From contig NZ_MASW01000014.1 of assembly GCF_003202285.1 (NCBI RefSeq), positions 1-64,000 on the forward strand: DNA of 64,000 bases, in the 5' to 3' direction. The DNA is from Prauserella muralis (GTDB lineage: Bacteria; Actinomycetota; Actinomycetes; Mycobacteriales; Pseudonocardiaceae). Positions 8,625-16,872 of this stretch are shown here, piece after piece. How positions within the stretch are numbered: position 1 is the first letter of the stretch; each line of letters opens with the position of its first letter. A program made the position numbers and the translations under genes. The notes beneath the pieces were generated by a model, which worked only from the letters and a program-made list of their open reading frames with translations, was not told the DNA's origin and did not search any database.

Positions 8625-9686
8625 TCAAGGGTGCTGGTGGGCGCGTCGGAAGTGGCTCGGTGAGGAGCCGGTCCATGCTTTGAAGGCGTGCGAGAAGTTG
8701 GTGACGTCGCTGTAGCCGAGTTCGGCGGCGACCTCACTGACCGACGTGGATCGGTCGAGCAGCCGTATCCGGGCACGGTCGAGCAGGGACTTCTGGAGGA
8801 GTTCGCGGAAGCTGGTTCCCTCCGCGGCGAGGCGGCGTTTCAGGGTGCTCGAGGAGATCGAGAACTCATCCGCGACTGACTGGATCGTCTTCACCCCTGG
8901 CCTGTCGTCCAACAGCTCCCGCACTCTGCGGGTGAAGTCCTGGGGGCCAGCCCGACGTTCGAGCGCCTGCTGGAGGTCAGTTATGGCGACTTCGTAGGCG
9001 AGTGGGTCGGGGAAGCGGCAGGCCGTGTGCAGCGTCCGTGCAGGGATATGCAGGTAGGACAAGGGGGCGTCGAAGACGAGCCGACCCCCTGGCCATGCCT
9101 CTCGAGACAGGACGCTCGGCTCCGGCCAGCGACTATGCATGGTCACCTCCGACGTGTCGCCGACCAGCAGGTCGATCAACCGCATGAGGGCCAGGCCGCA
9201 GTAGGTGACGACTAGACAGTCCAGGTCGGGTTCTCCTGCGTTCCCGGACAGCCGAATCGTCAGGTCCTCCGGCTGGCGATCGAACTGGGTGGTGACGGCC
9301 TTGGTGATAACCGGAAGATAGGTCAGCAGCTGCACGACCTCGGCGACGGTTCCTGCGCTGACCAGCGGCACGCTCATCGGCCCGAAGGACGTGAGCTGGG
9401 CCTGTTCCGCGCAGGCGATCCCCAGCCGGGTCGCCTGCTCGGCGTCGAGTTCGGGATAGACCTCGCGAAACCACCGCAGCGGTGCTTGCGCTTGGGTCTG
9501 AATCAGAGTCAGCTCGCCGGTTCCCTCGCGCGCCATGATGGCGCGGAACTCCTCCACGGCGTTCTGATCGATCGCTGAACTGCTCAGCAGTTGCACGAAC
9601 ACAAGAGATGGGACGCCTGGCTCGTCTCTCCACATGGCGATCCTCACGTGATCCGAACTCACAACAGGATGGCGCGGCTTCGACAT
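8625..9686 (-). CDS. AraC-family regulator of the CYP153 cassette
   Basis: This 353-residue regulator has an N-terminal arabinose-binding-type effector domain (about residues 20-200) and a C-terminal AraC double helix-turn-helix: TIQSVADEFSISSSTLKRRL and STSVSEVAAELGYSDVTNFS, followed by HAFKAWTGSSPSHFRR. The ATG at 9686 is preferred over a TTG at 9710, which lacks a ribosome binding site. It is divergent from the ferredoxin-P450-reductase operon with only about 70 bp between the starts, so it most likely activates that operon in response to the P450 substrate or a product. AraC activators beside CYP153 genes are well known in alkane degraders. A short inverted repeat (TTGTCG/CGACAA, 9691-9710) could be its site. 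Confidence 0.87.
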   Translation of the reverse strand: MSKPRHPVVSSDHVRIAMWRDEPGVPSLVFVQLLSSSAIDQNAVEEFRAIMAREGTGELTLIQTQAQAPLRWFREVYPELDAEQATRLGIACAEQAQLTSFGPMSVPLVSAGTVAEVVQLLTYLPVITKAVTTQFDRQPEDLTIRLSGNAGEPDLDCLVVTYCGLALMRLIDLLVGDTSEVTMHSRWPEPSVLSREAWPGGRLVFDAPLSYLHIPARTLHTACRFPDPLAYEVAITDLQQALERRAGPQDFTRRVRELLDDRPGVKTIQSVADEFSISSSTLKRRLAAEGTSFRELLQKSLLDRARIRLLDRSTSVSEVAAELGYSDVTNFSHAFKAWTGSSPSHFRRAHQHP

Positions 9687-9757
9687 GGCCTTGTCGGACG
9701 CCGACGACAATCATGAAGGAAGTGTCCGTCTTGTGGTCAAGAGTGGGGTAGTTGTCG

Positions 9758-10078
9758 ATGGCAGTCGTTACTTTCGTGTCGCACGACGGGGAGAAGCACG
9801 AGGCGCCCCTCGAGGAGGGCTGCTCGCTGATGCAAGTCGCGACGAACAACGCCATTCCGGGCATCGATGGCGACTGCGGCGGAGAGGCCGCCTGCGGCAC
9901 CTGCCACGTGATCGTGGATCCTGCCTGGGCCGACAAGGTCGGCCCGTCCGGTCCGGTGGAAGAGGAGATGCTGTCGATGAACCCCGAGCGACAGGCGACG
10001 TCTCGGCTGTCCTGCCAGATCAAGGCCTCCGAGTCATGGGATGGCCTGACCGTGCAACTGCCCGAATTCCAGATGTAG
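9758..10078 (+). CDS. [2Fe-2S] ferredoxin of the CYP153 system
   Basis: The 106-residue ferredoxin is of the putidaredoxin/adrenodoxin type and passes single electrons from the reductase encoded downstream to the P450. Cluster ligands are Cys40, Cys46, Cys49 (C-x5-C-x2-C in GDCGGEAACGTC) and Cys86 (RLSC), almost the same spacing as putidaredoxin. The ATG at 9758 follows GTGGGG at a good distance. The P450 gene starts 18 bp after the stop, behind an AGGAGGTG ribosome binding site. It is the first gene of a three-gene operon; in many CYP153 operons the P450 comes before the ferredoxin. Confidence 0.93.
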   Translation: MAVVTFVSHDGEKHEAPLEEGCSLMQVATNNAIPGIDGDCGGEAACGTCHVIVDPAWADKVGPSGPVEEEMLSMNPERQATSRLSCQIKASESWDGLTVQLPEFQM

Positions 10079-10095
10079 CAGGAGGTGTCGACGAG

Positions 10096-11484
10096 ATGAA
10101 GATCCCTGAAGCAGTCAAGAGGAAGGTCGAGGCCGCCATCCCGCTGGATCGACAGGTCCAGGCCGCACACCTCTACGACAAGGGCCGACGCTGGCTGACC
10201 CGCACGAACGGGCAGAAGATGTTCGTCGAACGCCCGATCCCGCCGGTCGAAGAAGTCGCGCTCGAAGACATCGACCTCAGCAACCCGTTCCTCTACCGGC
10301 AGGGGCGCTGGGCCTCCTACTTCAAGCGCCTACGCGACGAGGCCCCGGTCCACTACCAGCCTCACAGTCCCTTCGGACCGTTCTGGTCGGTCACGCGTCA
10401 CGCCGACATCATTGCGGTGGACAAGAACCACGAGGTCTTCTCCGCGGAACCTCTCATTGTCATCGGGGCGCCGCCGCGGTTCATGGACATCGCGATGTTT
10501 ATTGCCATGGACCCGCCCAAGCACGACGTTCAGCGCCGCGCCGTCCAAGGGGTGGTGGCTCCGAAGAACCTCCGCGAGATGGAGGGCCTCATTCGCGAGC
10601 GCGTCAGGGACGTCCTGGACAACCTGCCCGTCAACGAACCCTTCGACTGGGTGAGCACCGTGTCGATCGAGCTCACCGCCCGCATGTTGGCGACGCTACT
10701 GGACTTCCCCTTCGAGCAGCGGCACAAGCTCGTCGAGTGGTCAAACCTGGCCACCTCGATGGAGCAGGCCAACGGAGGCCCCTCCGACAACGACGAGCTG
10801 TTCCGCGGCATGGTGGGCATGGCGCGTGGACTCAGCACATTGTGGCATGACAAGGCCGCCCGCCTCGCGGCCGGTGAAGAGCCCGGGTTCGACCTCATCA
10901 CCATGCTGCAGAGTAATGAGAGCACCAAGGATCTGATCAAGCGTCCCATGGAGTTCGCCGGCAACCTGATCCTGCTCATCGTCGGGGGCAACGACACAAC
11001 GCGCAACTCGATGAGTGGTGGCGTTCTCGCGCTGAACCAGTTCCCCGACCAGTTCGAGAAGCTCAAGGCCAATCCGGACCTGATCCCGAACATGGTCTCA
11101 GAGATCATCCGCTGGCAGACTCCGCTTGCCTACATGCGCCGGATCGCCAAGACCGACACCGTGCTCAACGGCCAGTTCATCCGTAAGGGTGATAAGGTGG
11201 TGATGTGGTATGCGTCCGGCAACCGCGATGAGACTGTGTTCGAGCGACCGGACGAGTTGATCATCGACCGGCCCAACGCCCGCAACCACATCGCTTTCGG
11301 GTTCGGCGTGCACCGGTGCATGGGCAACCGGTTGGCCGAGCTGCAGCTGCGGATCCTCTGGGAGGAGATCCTCCCGCGCTTCGAGAGGATCGATGTAGTC
11401 GGGGAGCCGGAATACGTCCAGTCCAACTTCGTTCGGGGCATCAGCAAGCTGATGGTCGAGCTCACCCCCAAGGGCGCCGGATGA
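10096..11484 (+). CDS. cyp153: Cytochrome P450, CYP153-like terminal hydroxylase
   Basis: The 462-residue P450 has the I-helix GGNDTTRNS, the K-helix EIIRWQ (ExxR) and the heme loop FGFGVHRCMGNRLAE, with Cys as thiolate ligand. The N-terminal region and segments such as QTPLAYMRRIAKTDT and VVMWYASGNRDE match the CYP153 family closely. CYP153 enzymes hydroxylate the terminal carbon of medium-chain alkanes, fatty acids and related chains using the ferredoxin and reductase encoded on either side. Length is normal for CYP153 (about 420-470 residues). Its stop overlaps the reductase start by ATGA. The family call rests on remembered motifs; substrate range is not visible. Confidence 0.88.
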   Translation: MKIPEAVKRKVEAAIPLDRQVQAAHLYDKGRRWLTRTNGQKMFVERPIPPVEEVALEDIDLSNPFLYRQGRWASYFKRLRDEAPVHYQPHSPFGPFWSVTRHADIIAVDKNHEVFSAEPLIVIGAPPRFMDIAMFIAMDPPKHDVQRRAVQGVVAPKNLREMEGLIRERVRDVLDNLPVNEPFDWVSTVSIELTARMLATLLDFPFEQRHKLVEWSNLATSMEQANGGPSDNDELFRGMVGMARGLSTLWHDKAARLAAGEEPGFDLITMLQSNESTKDLIKRPMEFAGNLILLIVGGNDTTRNSMSGGVLALNQFPDQFEKLKANPDLIPNMVSEIIRWQTPLAYMRRIAKTDTVLNGQFIRKGDKVVMWYASGNRDETVFERPDELIIDRPNARNHIAFGFGVHRCMGNRLAELQLRILWEEILPRFERIDVVGEPEYVQSNFVRGISKLMVELTPKGAG

Positions 11485-12683
11485 GCTCAGCGCGCGCGGT
11501 GGTGGTGGGTGCCAGTCATGCCGGGGCGCAGCTGGTCACCAGCCTCCGCCAGGAGGGCTGGTCCGGTGAGATCGTGCTGGTCGGTGACGAGTCGGTGCTG
11601 CCCTACCAGCGACCTCCTCTGTCGAAGGCTTACCTCGCTGGCAAGTGCTCGCTGACGGAGTTGGCCATTCGCTCCCAGGACTTCTACCTCAAGCAGGGCA
11701 TCGAGTGCCTGGACGCCTGCGTGGAGGAGATCGATCGTTCGGCTCGCCAGGTCCTGCTCAGCACGGGGGACAGACTGTCCTATGACGCCCTGGCTCTCTG
11801 CACCGGCGCACGCCCACGACGCCTGCGCGCCGCCGGCACCCAGCTCGATGGGGTGCACTACCTACGTCGGTCATCTGATGTGCAGCGGATCCGCGAGGAC
11901 GCCATCCCCGGACGGCGTGCCGTCATCGTCGGTGGTGGCTACATCGGCCTGGAGACCGCCGCGTCGTTGCGCGCGCTGGGTCTTGACGTCACCGTGCTGG
12001 AGGCCGCAGACCGTGTCCTCGAGCGGGTGACCGCTCCTGAGGTGTCGGCATTCTTCACGCGCGTCCACCAACATGAGGGAGTCGACGTGCGGACGAGCGC
12101 ATCGGTCGAGGCGCTGGTCGGTGACCACCGCGTCCGCGAGGCGGTCCTGGCGAGCGGCGAGCTTATGGCAGCCGATCTCGTGATCATCGGGGTCGGTATC
12201 GAGCCGACCACGGAACTGGCCGAGGCAGCCGGCCTGGCGGTGGACGACGGGATCTTGATCGACGCGCACGCGCGCAGCAATGATCCCACCATTGTGGCCG
12301 CCGGGGACTGCGCCTCGCAGGACATGCCACGCTACGGCCGACGGATCCGCCTGGAGTCGGTGCCGAGCGCGGTGGAGCAGGCGAAGGTGGCAGCGGCGAC
12401 CATCTGTGGAACGGACAAGGAGGTCACGGCGCTCCCGTGGTTCTGGTCGGATCAGTATGACCTCAAGCTCCAGATCGCGGGACTCAACACGGGCTATGAC
12501 GACATCGTCCTGAGCGGTGACCCGACCGCCGACCGCGATTTCACCTGCTACTACCTCCGGAAGGGCGAGCTGATAGCCGCTGACTGTGTCAACCGTCCCC
12601 GGGACTTCATGACCACCAAGCGCATGCTCGGCCAGGGGACCGCAGTCGATATGGCCGCCCTGACAGCAGAGGTTGCGGTGTGA
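11481..12683 (+). CDS. NADH-dependent ferredoxin reductase for the P450
   Basis: This 400-residue FAD protein is of the putidaredoxin-reductase type. An N-terminal FAD Rossmann motif (VVVGASHAGAQLVTSLRQEG) is followed by PYQRPPLSKAYLAG, typical of this family. A second Rossmann fold for NADH carries VIVGGGYIGLETAASLRALG, and the FAD signature is ARSNDPTIVAAGDCA. The C-terminal domain has LPWFWSDQYDLKLQIAGL. It passes electrons from NADH to the ferredoxin encoded first in the operon. The start overlaps the P450 stop by 4 bp. With the ferredoxin and P450 it makes a self-sufficient class I P450 system. Confidence 0.93.
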   Translation: MSSARAVVVGASHAGAQLVTSLRQEGWSGEIVLVGDESVLPYQRPPLSKAYLAGKCSLTELAIRSQDFYLKQGIECLDACVEEIDRSARQVLLSTGDRLSYDALALCTGARPRRLRAAGTQLDGVHYLRRSSDVQRIREDAIPGRRAVIVGGGYIGLETAASLRALGLDVTVLEAADRVLERVTAPEVSAFFTRVHQHEGVDVRTSASVEALVGDHRVREAVLASGELMAADLVIIGVGIEPTTELAEAAGLAVDDGILIDAHARSNDPTIVAAGDCASQDMPRYGRRIRLESVPSAVEQAKVAAATICGTDKEVTALPWFWSDQYDLKLQIAGLNTGYDDIVLSGDPTADRDFTCYYLRKGELIAADCVNRPRDFMTTKRMLGQGTAVDMAALTAEVAV

Positions 12684-12828
12684 CGAAGGGGGCCGACCGC
12701 TGACCGTGGTCACCACCGAGGCACCGCCCAGTGCGGCGAACAAGGATGACTTGGATGTCGACAGCGTGGACGGCGATGGGGCTTCTGTCTAACATCCTGG
12801 GCGTCCGTGAATCGCGTCGGTTGCAGAC

Positions 12829-13430
12829 GTGAGGCACGTCCCCAGAGACGCACGCGGTCCTGCATGGTGGCTGGTGTTGCTCGTTCGCAAACCGCTGCTG
12901 CTGGTGGCCAGGAGAGTGGACTGGCGCGGCACGGGACGCCTCGCCGAGACGGGAGGTGCGGTGCCGGCGGTCAGCCCTGTCTCCCGAACCGATCCGTTGT
13001 TCCCGGCGGAGATGATCCTGGACCAGAGGGCCGGACCCCCGGTCATAGCAAAGACGAGCCCGTTTCAGAGCAGAGCTGTCGGCTGGTGGTTTCGGCCGGC
13101 CGGCCACGTCGAGGTCGATCGTTCCAACAGCCGAGCTGGGCTCCGCGCTGCGGTCGAAGCCGTGGATCGCGCGCCCTCGTCGTCTACCCGAAAGGATCGA
13201 TCACGAAGCGGCCGGAGGGAAGTCTGATGCCGCTCAAGGATCGGGTACTGTTCGCATCGCGCTGGAGACGAGACGTCAGCTCCATTGACTCCTGTTGCAC
13301 AGTGGGGCGTGCAGACGATCGTGCCAGCCTACGAACGGAGGGTGGTGTTGGGCCGTCGTCGTCCGATCACGCTACTGGTCGGGGACCCGGTGCCATTCGA
13401 GTCGAGGACCTCCGAGAGTTGCCGACGACC
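12829..13430 (+). pseudogene. plsC-like lysophospholipid acyltransferase, heavily decayed
   Basis: Pieces in different frames line up in order as a 1-acylglycerol-3-phosphate acyltransferase-like protein: WWLVLLVRKPLLLVARRVDW; VSRTDPLFPAEMIL; VGWWFRPAGHVEVDRSNS; then, after a shift near 13180, VVYPKGSITKRPEGSLMPLK; then, after another near 13240-13290, TPVAQWGVQTIVPAYERRVV and RPITLLVGDPVPF. The catalytic His of the N-H-x4-D box is gone (SPVSRTD) and the PEG motif reads PKG, so active-site decay accompanies the frameshifts. The stretch 12684-12828 before it holds only a 28-codon open frame of no known family. Confidence 0.7.
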
Positions 13431-13545
13431 ACGGCAGTTGGTGCGGGATACTCGCGGGGCCTTGTCCAGTCGTACAGCGTCACGACCAGGGTTGCAGACG
13501 ACCACGCACGGTAGCTTGATCTTGTCCAGATCGGTGACGGGAGTC

Positions 13546-13569
13546 GGTAGCGAGACAGAGATCGCTACC
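13546..13569 (+). promoter_or_regulatory. TetR operator candidate
   Basis: GGTAGCGA at 13546-13553 and TCGCTACC at 13562-13569 are perfect 8-bp inverted arms with an 8-bp spacer. They end 9 bp before the ATG at 13579. A second, nested repeat (AGACAG/CTGTCT) overlaps it. Size, symmetry and position are what a TetR dimer uses for autoregulation. Confidence 0.7.
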
Positions 13570-13578
13570 CTGTCTTTC

Positions 13579-14190
13579 ATGCGGGCACACTCCATGCGTG
13601 AACGGTTCAGGGAGCACATGCGCTCGGCTGTCCTCGAGGCTGCCCACGACTTGATCATCGACCGCGGCTGGGACCGGGTGCGCATGGGGGAGGTGGCGGA
13701 CCGAGCCGGGGTGTCGCGGGCAGCTCTCTACAAGGAGTTCGGTGACAAGGCCGGCCTCGGAGAAGCCGTCGTGCTTCGGGAAGCCTCACGCTTCCTGGAG
13801 GGCATCCAGGGGGCGCTGGAGGCGCACGTCGGCGATGCGAAGCGCGGCATCGCTGCAGCCGTCGACTACACCTTGGACGAGGCGGGGCGTAGCCCCCTGC
13901 TCAAGGCGGTGCTCATCTCCAACCGCGACCTGAATGGGGGGAGCCAAGCGTCCACGGGGATGCTCCCACTGCTCACAACTTCCGCGCGACTCCTCGACCT
14001 CGCCTCCGACACCCTGGCCGGATGGGTCGCGGAGAGTTACCCGAGTCTTCCCGAAAACGACGTCATCGACGCGGCCGACACCATGGTCCGCCTGACAGTC
14101 AGTCACCTGGCCCTGCCCAGATGGGACCGAACCGCGACAGCACGCAAGATCTCAGAGGTCGCGGTCCGGTTCCTCTCCCTCGAATCGTGA
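13579..14190 (+). CDS. TetR-family transcriptional regulator
   Basis: The 203-residue regulator has a clear TetR DNA-binding domain: EAAHDLIIDRGWDRVRMGEV, then ADRAGVSRAALYKEFGDKAG as recognition helix and helix 4. A helical C-terminal domain of normal length follows. The ATG at 13579 is followed by a second possible start at 13594. There is no strong ribosome binding site, so the transcript may be leaderless or nearly so. A perfect inverted repeat just upstream is probably its own operator. Neighbours are the P450 cassette and an acyl-CoA ligase fragment, so a role in alkane or fatty-acid metabolism is possible, but a target other than itself cannot be named. Confidence 0.85.
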   Translation: MRAHSMRERFREHMRSAVLEAAHDLIIDRGWDRVRMGEVADRAGVSRAALYKEFGDKAGLGEAVVLREASRFLEGIQGALEAHVGDAKRGIAAAVDYTLDEAGRSPLLKAVLISNRDLNGGSQASTGMLPLLTTSARLLDLASDTLAGWVAESYPSLPENDVIDAADTMVRLTVSHLALPRWDRTATARKISEVAVRFLSLES

Positions 14191-14282
14191 CCTGCGCCGG
14201 ATTGGCACGACGGGAGCAGTCTGAACTGAGCTCAGCGGCGTACTGCGTGTTCGTCTGCGCCCTGCTGCTGACGTAGCACCGT

Positions 14283-14526
14283 CTAGAGAACCTTGCCGGC
14301 GCTGTGCGGTGCAACTCGGCCACGAACTCGACCCGGGTAGGGCACTTGAAGTGGGCAAGCCGCTCCCGGGCGTACGCGATGAGCTCCTCGGCCGTCGTCT
14401 CGGCGGCGTTCTGGAGCGCCACGGTGGCCACTGGCGTCTCGCCCCAGTGGACGTCGGGGACGCCGACGACGGCCACTTCACGGACGGCCGGGTGCCGGTA
14501 GAGCTCCTGCTCGACGGTGTCTCCGA
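14283..14526 (-). pseudogene. Acyl-CoA synthetase, C-terminal fragment
   Basis: On the minus strand about 80 residues match the C-terminal domain of AMP-dependent acyl-CoA synthetases: VEQELYRHPAVREVAVVGVP, then WGETPVATVAL and LAHFKCPTRVEFVAELHRT. A one-base shift then gives SAGKVL, the end of the family lysine motif (normally xxGKxLRRxL), followed at once by TAG. The whole N-terminal adenylation domain is missing. It is a relic next to the TetR gene and cannot be active. Confidence 0.75.
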
Positions 14527-14653
14527 CGGGCCCCAGCCAGGGTGCCGATCCGGGCGCCGTGTCCTTGAGCGTCTTCGGAGCCAGCACCGTCGCTGGCCTC
14601 AGCGCGGCCGTCCGCCGATCCATCCGTCGACGCAGCGCGCTTCTCCGCCGCGA

Positions 14654-16543
14654 TCAGCGAGCTGGTCCTCGACGGTCTCGCGACACCTGGCAGTGGGACT
14701 GTCCGATAAGTTGATCAGATAGCCCCATCTGGAGTTCCTGGGCGGTGGAGACGCCGAGGGTACGGATCTTGCGGTACAGGGTGGCGCGGCCGATGCCCAA
14801 GATTCTCGCCGCTTGTGTCCGGTTGTTCCCGACGCTGGCTAGTGTTTCGATGATCAGTTCGCGCTCCGACTGCTCCATTACGGATAATTGTCGTTGGTGT
14901 GCACGTTTGAGCACCCAGGTCGGTAGGTGGTGCGGTTGGATCTCCTGGCCATGGCTGGCGTTGAGTGCGGCGGCAAGGGCGTCTCGTAACTCGGCGATGT
15001 TGCCCGGCCATGGGCTACGCATCAGGGCTTGTAGCGTTGGCAGGCTGCAGTGTGCGGTGGGTTGGCCGGCGAGTTCCGTGAGCAGGACCGACGTCAGGTC
15101 GGCGATGTCCTCGATGTGCTGGGCCAGCGGCGGCACCCACAGGTGGTGCGGGTAGGATGCGAGGGCTTGTTCGAGCCGCTCATGGGTGTGGGTCGTGGTT
15201 TGGGCGGTGACGATGAGTCGTCCGGTTGTCGATGCGGAGGCGGGATGGGGGCTCGTCGCCGCGAGGGCCCGCAGCTGCGCCTGCGCCTGTGTCGGAAGGT
15301 ATTCGATTCGCCGTACGATGACGTTGTCGCCTTGCCCAAGGGTATCGTTGGTCCGGATGATCAGGTCCTTGGGTGCGGTCTCGGTGGGGTCGGCGGCGTT
15401 GAAAACGCGCAGTCCCCGGGCGGGGCTGGACAGTTCGTGCAGGTACTTGGCCAGGTAGAGCTTGCCTGTGCCCGGTTCGCCGGTGATCGCTACCGGATCG
15501 GGGAGCTGAGCCAGTTCCTGGATTCGCGTGGTGACGCGGCGCCACTGTGGGCTGCGTCCCGCTGGAGGTGTGCAGCCGGTGCCGGTGGGCGTCGCGGATG
15601 GGCGGTAGCCCGTGCTGAGGTGGCGAGGCCGGATCGGATCGAGGTACACCACGACCCCAGCGGGGTCGTGGGAGGCGGTCGTGACGGATTGGCACCGGAC
15701 ACGGTACCGCCCGTGCGTGAGGTCCACGCTTACTTCGGAGCGCTGGGTACGAGCCAACTGTGTGGACGCGTCCCAGAGTACCGCCTGGTCTTGGGGTGTG
15801 AGATTGCCGCTGGCGATGGGGTTGGTGAGGATCATGTTCGGGTTGAGGCCGAGTATGGCGCCTCGATGCAGACGGCGGGCACGGGTGAACGCCTCGACGA
15901 GGGCGACGTCGGCGGGGGACGACAGGTGGCTCAACCGGGTTTCGATGTGCTGTACCGATTCGGAGAGCAGAGCGGGGATGAGCGGGTTGTAGTCGTCAGC
16001 GAGGCAGGTGATGTCGAGAACTCCCTCGACGGCTCGGGTGACCGGGTTGTGGATGGGGACCCCAACGCACGACAGGTGGCGTAGGAAGTCCGCGTAGTGT
16101 TCTTCGCCGCGAACCGCGACCGTTCGAGCTTCCTCCAGGACTGTGCCTAACCCGTTAGTGCCGGCGTACTCCTCCGCGAAGGCGAACCCGGGGGCCGCGT
16201 ATGCGTTGTCCAATGCACTGTACAGCGGCTTCTCGCCAACCCAGCGCCGCACGATCCTCGCCTGCCGGTCGGCGAGCAGGATGCTGGTGGAGGTGTCGGC
16301 CAGGGAACTGGCGAGACGTTCTACCACCGGCGTGGCCGCCTTCAGCAGTCGGCTGTCACTGTCGAAGTCCGGATCGTAGGGTAGTTCAGCCTTCTTGTCA
16401 GGGGCTATTCCGCAGGCTGCGGACCGGCGCCATGACAGCGCGATCTCGGCACGTACGGACAGCTGTGGGGACTCGCGGCGTGCCTCAGGTGTGGCCGTCC
16501 CGCCTGAGGCACGGCCACCGAGTGTGACTGAGGTGGGCTCCAT
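14654..16543 (-). CDS. GAF/AAA-like/Fis transcriptional activator (AcoR/MimR type)
   Basis: The 629-residue regulator has an N-terminal sensory region with a GAF domain (about residues 60-210; FAEEYAGTNGLGTVLEEART is typical of AcoR-like proteins). A degenerate AAA+ domain follows with ITGEPGTGKLYLAKYLHELS as Walker A. A Fis helix-turn-helix closes it (LIIETLASVGNNRTQAARIL, then IGRATLYRKIRTLG). No GAFTGA loop is present and the Walker B region lacks the normal Asp-Glu (NVIVRRIEYLP), so contact with sigma-54 is unlikely, as expected for actinobacteria. The ATG at 16543 follows a GGAG and is preferred to the GTG at 16636, which lies inside a palindrome. It is divergent from the LLM monooxygenase operon and is its likely activator. 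Confidence 0.85.
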   Translation of the reverse strand: MEPTSVTLGGRASGGTATPEARRESPQLSVRAEIALSWRRSAACGIAPDKKAELPYDPDFDSDSRLLKAATPVVERLASSLADTSTSILLADRQARIVRRWVGEKPLYSALDNAYAAPGFAFAEEYAGTNGLGTVLEEARTVAVRGEEHYADFLRHLSCVGVPIHNPVTRAVEGVLDITCLADDYNPLIPALLSESVQHIETRLSHLSSPADVALVEAFTRARRLHRGAILGLNPNMILTNPIASGNLTPQDQAVLWDASTQLARTQRSEVSVDLTHGRYRVRCQSVTTASHDPAGVVVYLDPIRPRHLSTGYRPSATPTGTGCTPPAGRSPQWRRVTTRIQELAQLPDPVAITGEPGTGKLYLAKYLHELSSPARGLRVFNAADPTETAPKDLIIRTNDTLGQGDNVIVRRIEYLPTQAQAQLRALAATSPHPASASTTGRLIVTAQTTTHTHERLEQALASYPHHLWVPPLAQHIEDIADLTSVLLTELAGQPTAHCSLPTLQALMRSPWPGNIAELRDALAAALNASHGQEIQPHHLPTWVLKRAHQRQLSVMEQSERELIIETLASVGNNRTQAARILGIGRATLYRKIRTLGVSTAQELQMGLSDQLIGQSHCQVSRDRRGPAR

Positions 16544-16618
16544 TGCCTGCACTCCATCGTCCACGGGGGTGTGACGTGATGGTCCAACCAGAGTAGCGCG
16601 GAATCCCGTTGGCCCGAT

Positions 16619-16635
16619 TGTCTCACTTTGAGACA
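16619..16635. promoter_or_regulatory. Perfect palindrome, activator site 1
   Basis: TGTCTCACTTTGAGACA has 7-bp perfect arms around CTT. It lies 76 bp upstream of the GAF regulator's chosen start and within the divergent region. The sequence is close to the second site at 16770. It is most likely bound by the GAF/Fis regulator. Confidence 0.65.
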
Positions 16636-16769
16636 CAGGTCACCTTTGCTTGACGCGGCTTGAGTGGGCTCCGCCCAGAAGTCGTTGACCTGAACCTTCG
16701 GCCATCATGTGCCCGACACGCTGCGAAAACGCGCGGTCGATCCCTCGGCCAGACGCGAGGCAGGGTCGT

Positions 16770-16786
16770 CGTCTCACATTGATACG
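16770..16786. promoter_or_regulatory. Imperfect palindrome, activator site 2
   Basis: CGTCTCACATTGATACG shares GTCTCACnTTGAnAC with the perfect palindrome at 16619, centre to centre 151 bp. It lies about 90 bp upstream of the VOC-protein gene that begins the catabolic operon. Two copies on either side of the divergent promoters suggest cooperative binding. Confidence 0.5.
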
Positions 16787-16872
16787 GCGTGCTCGTCCGC
16801 GTGGCGGGTAACAATCTGTTTCCACAGGTGAAACCTCGGCCAAACTCGCGAGATCGGACGAATGGAGTGTTT

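Noticed and set aside
12712-12798. 28-codon open frame after the ferredoxin reductase gene
   Set aside because: No ribosome binding site, no family and acidic low-complexity composition; may be a gene scrap.
16544-16636. GTG 16636 as the start of the GAF regulator
   Set aside because: It lies inside the perfect palindrome and lacks a ribosome binding site; ATG 16543 has a GGAG in place.
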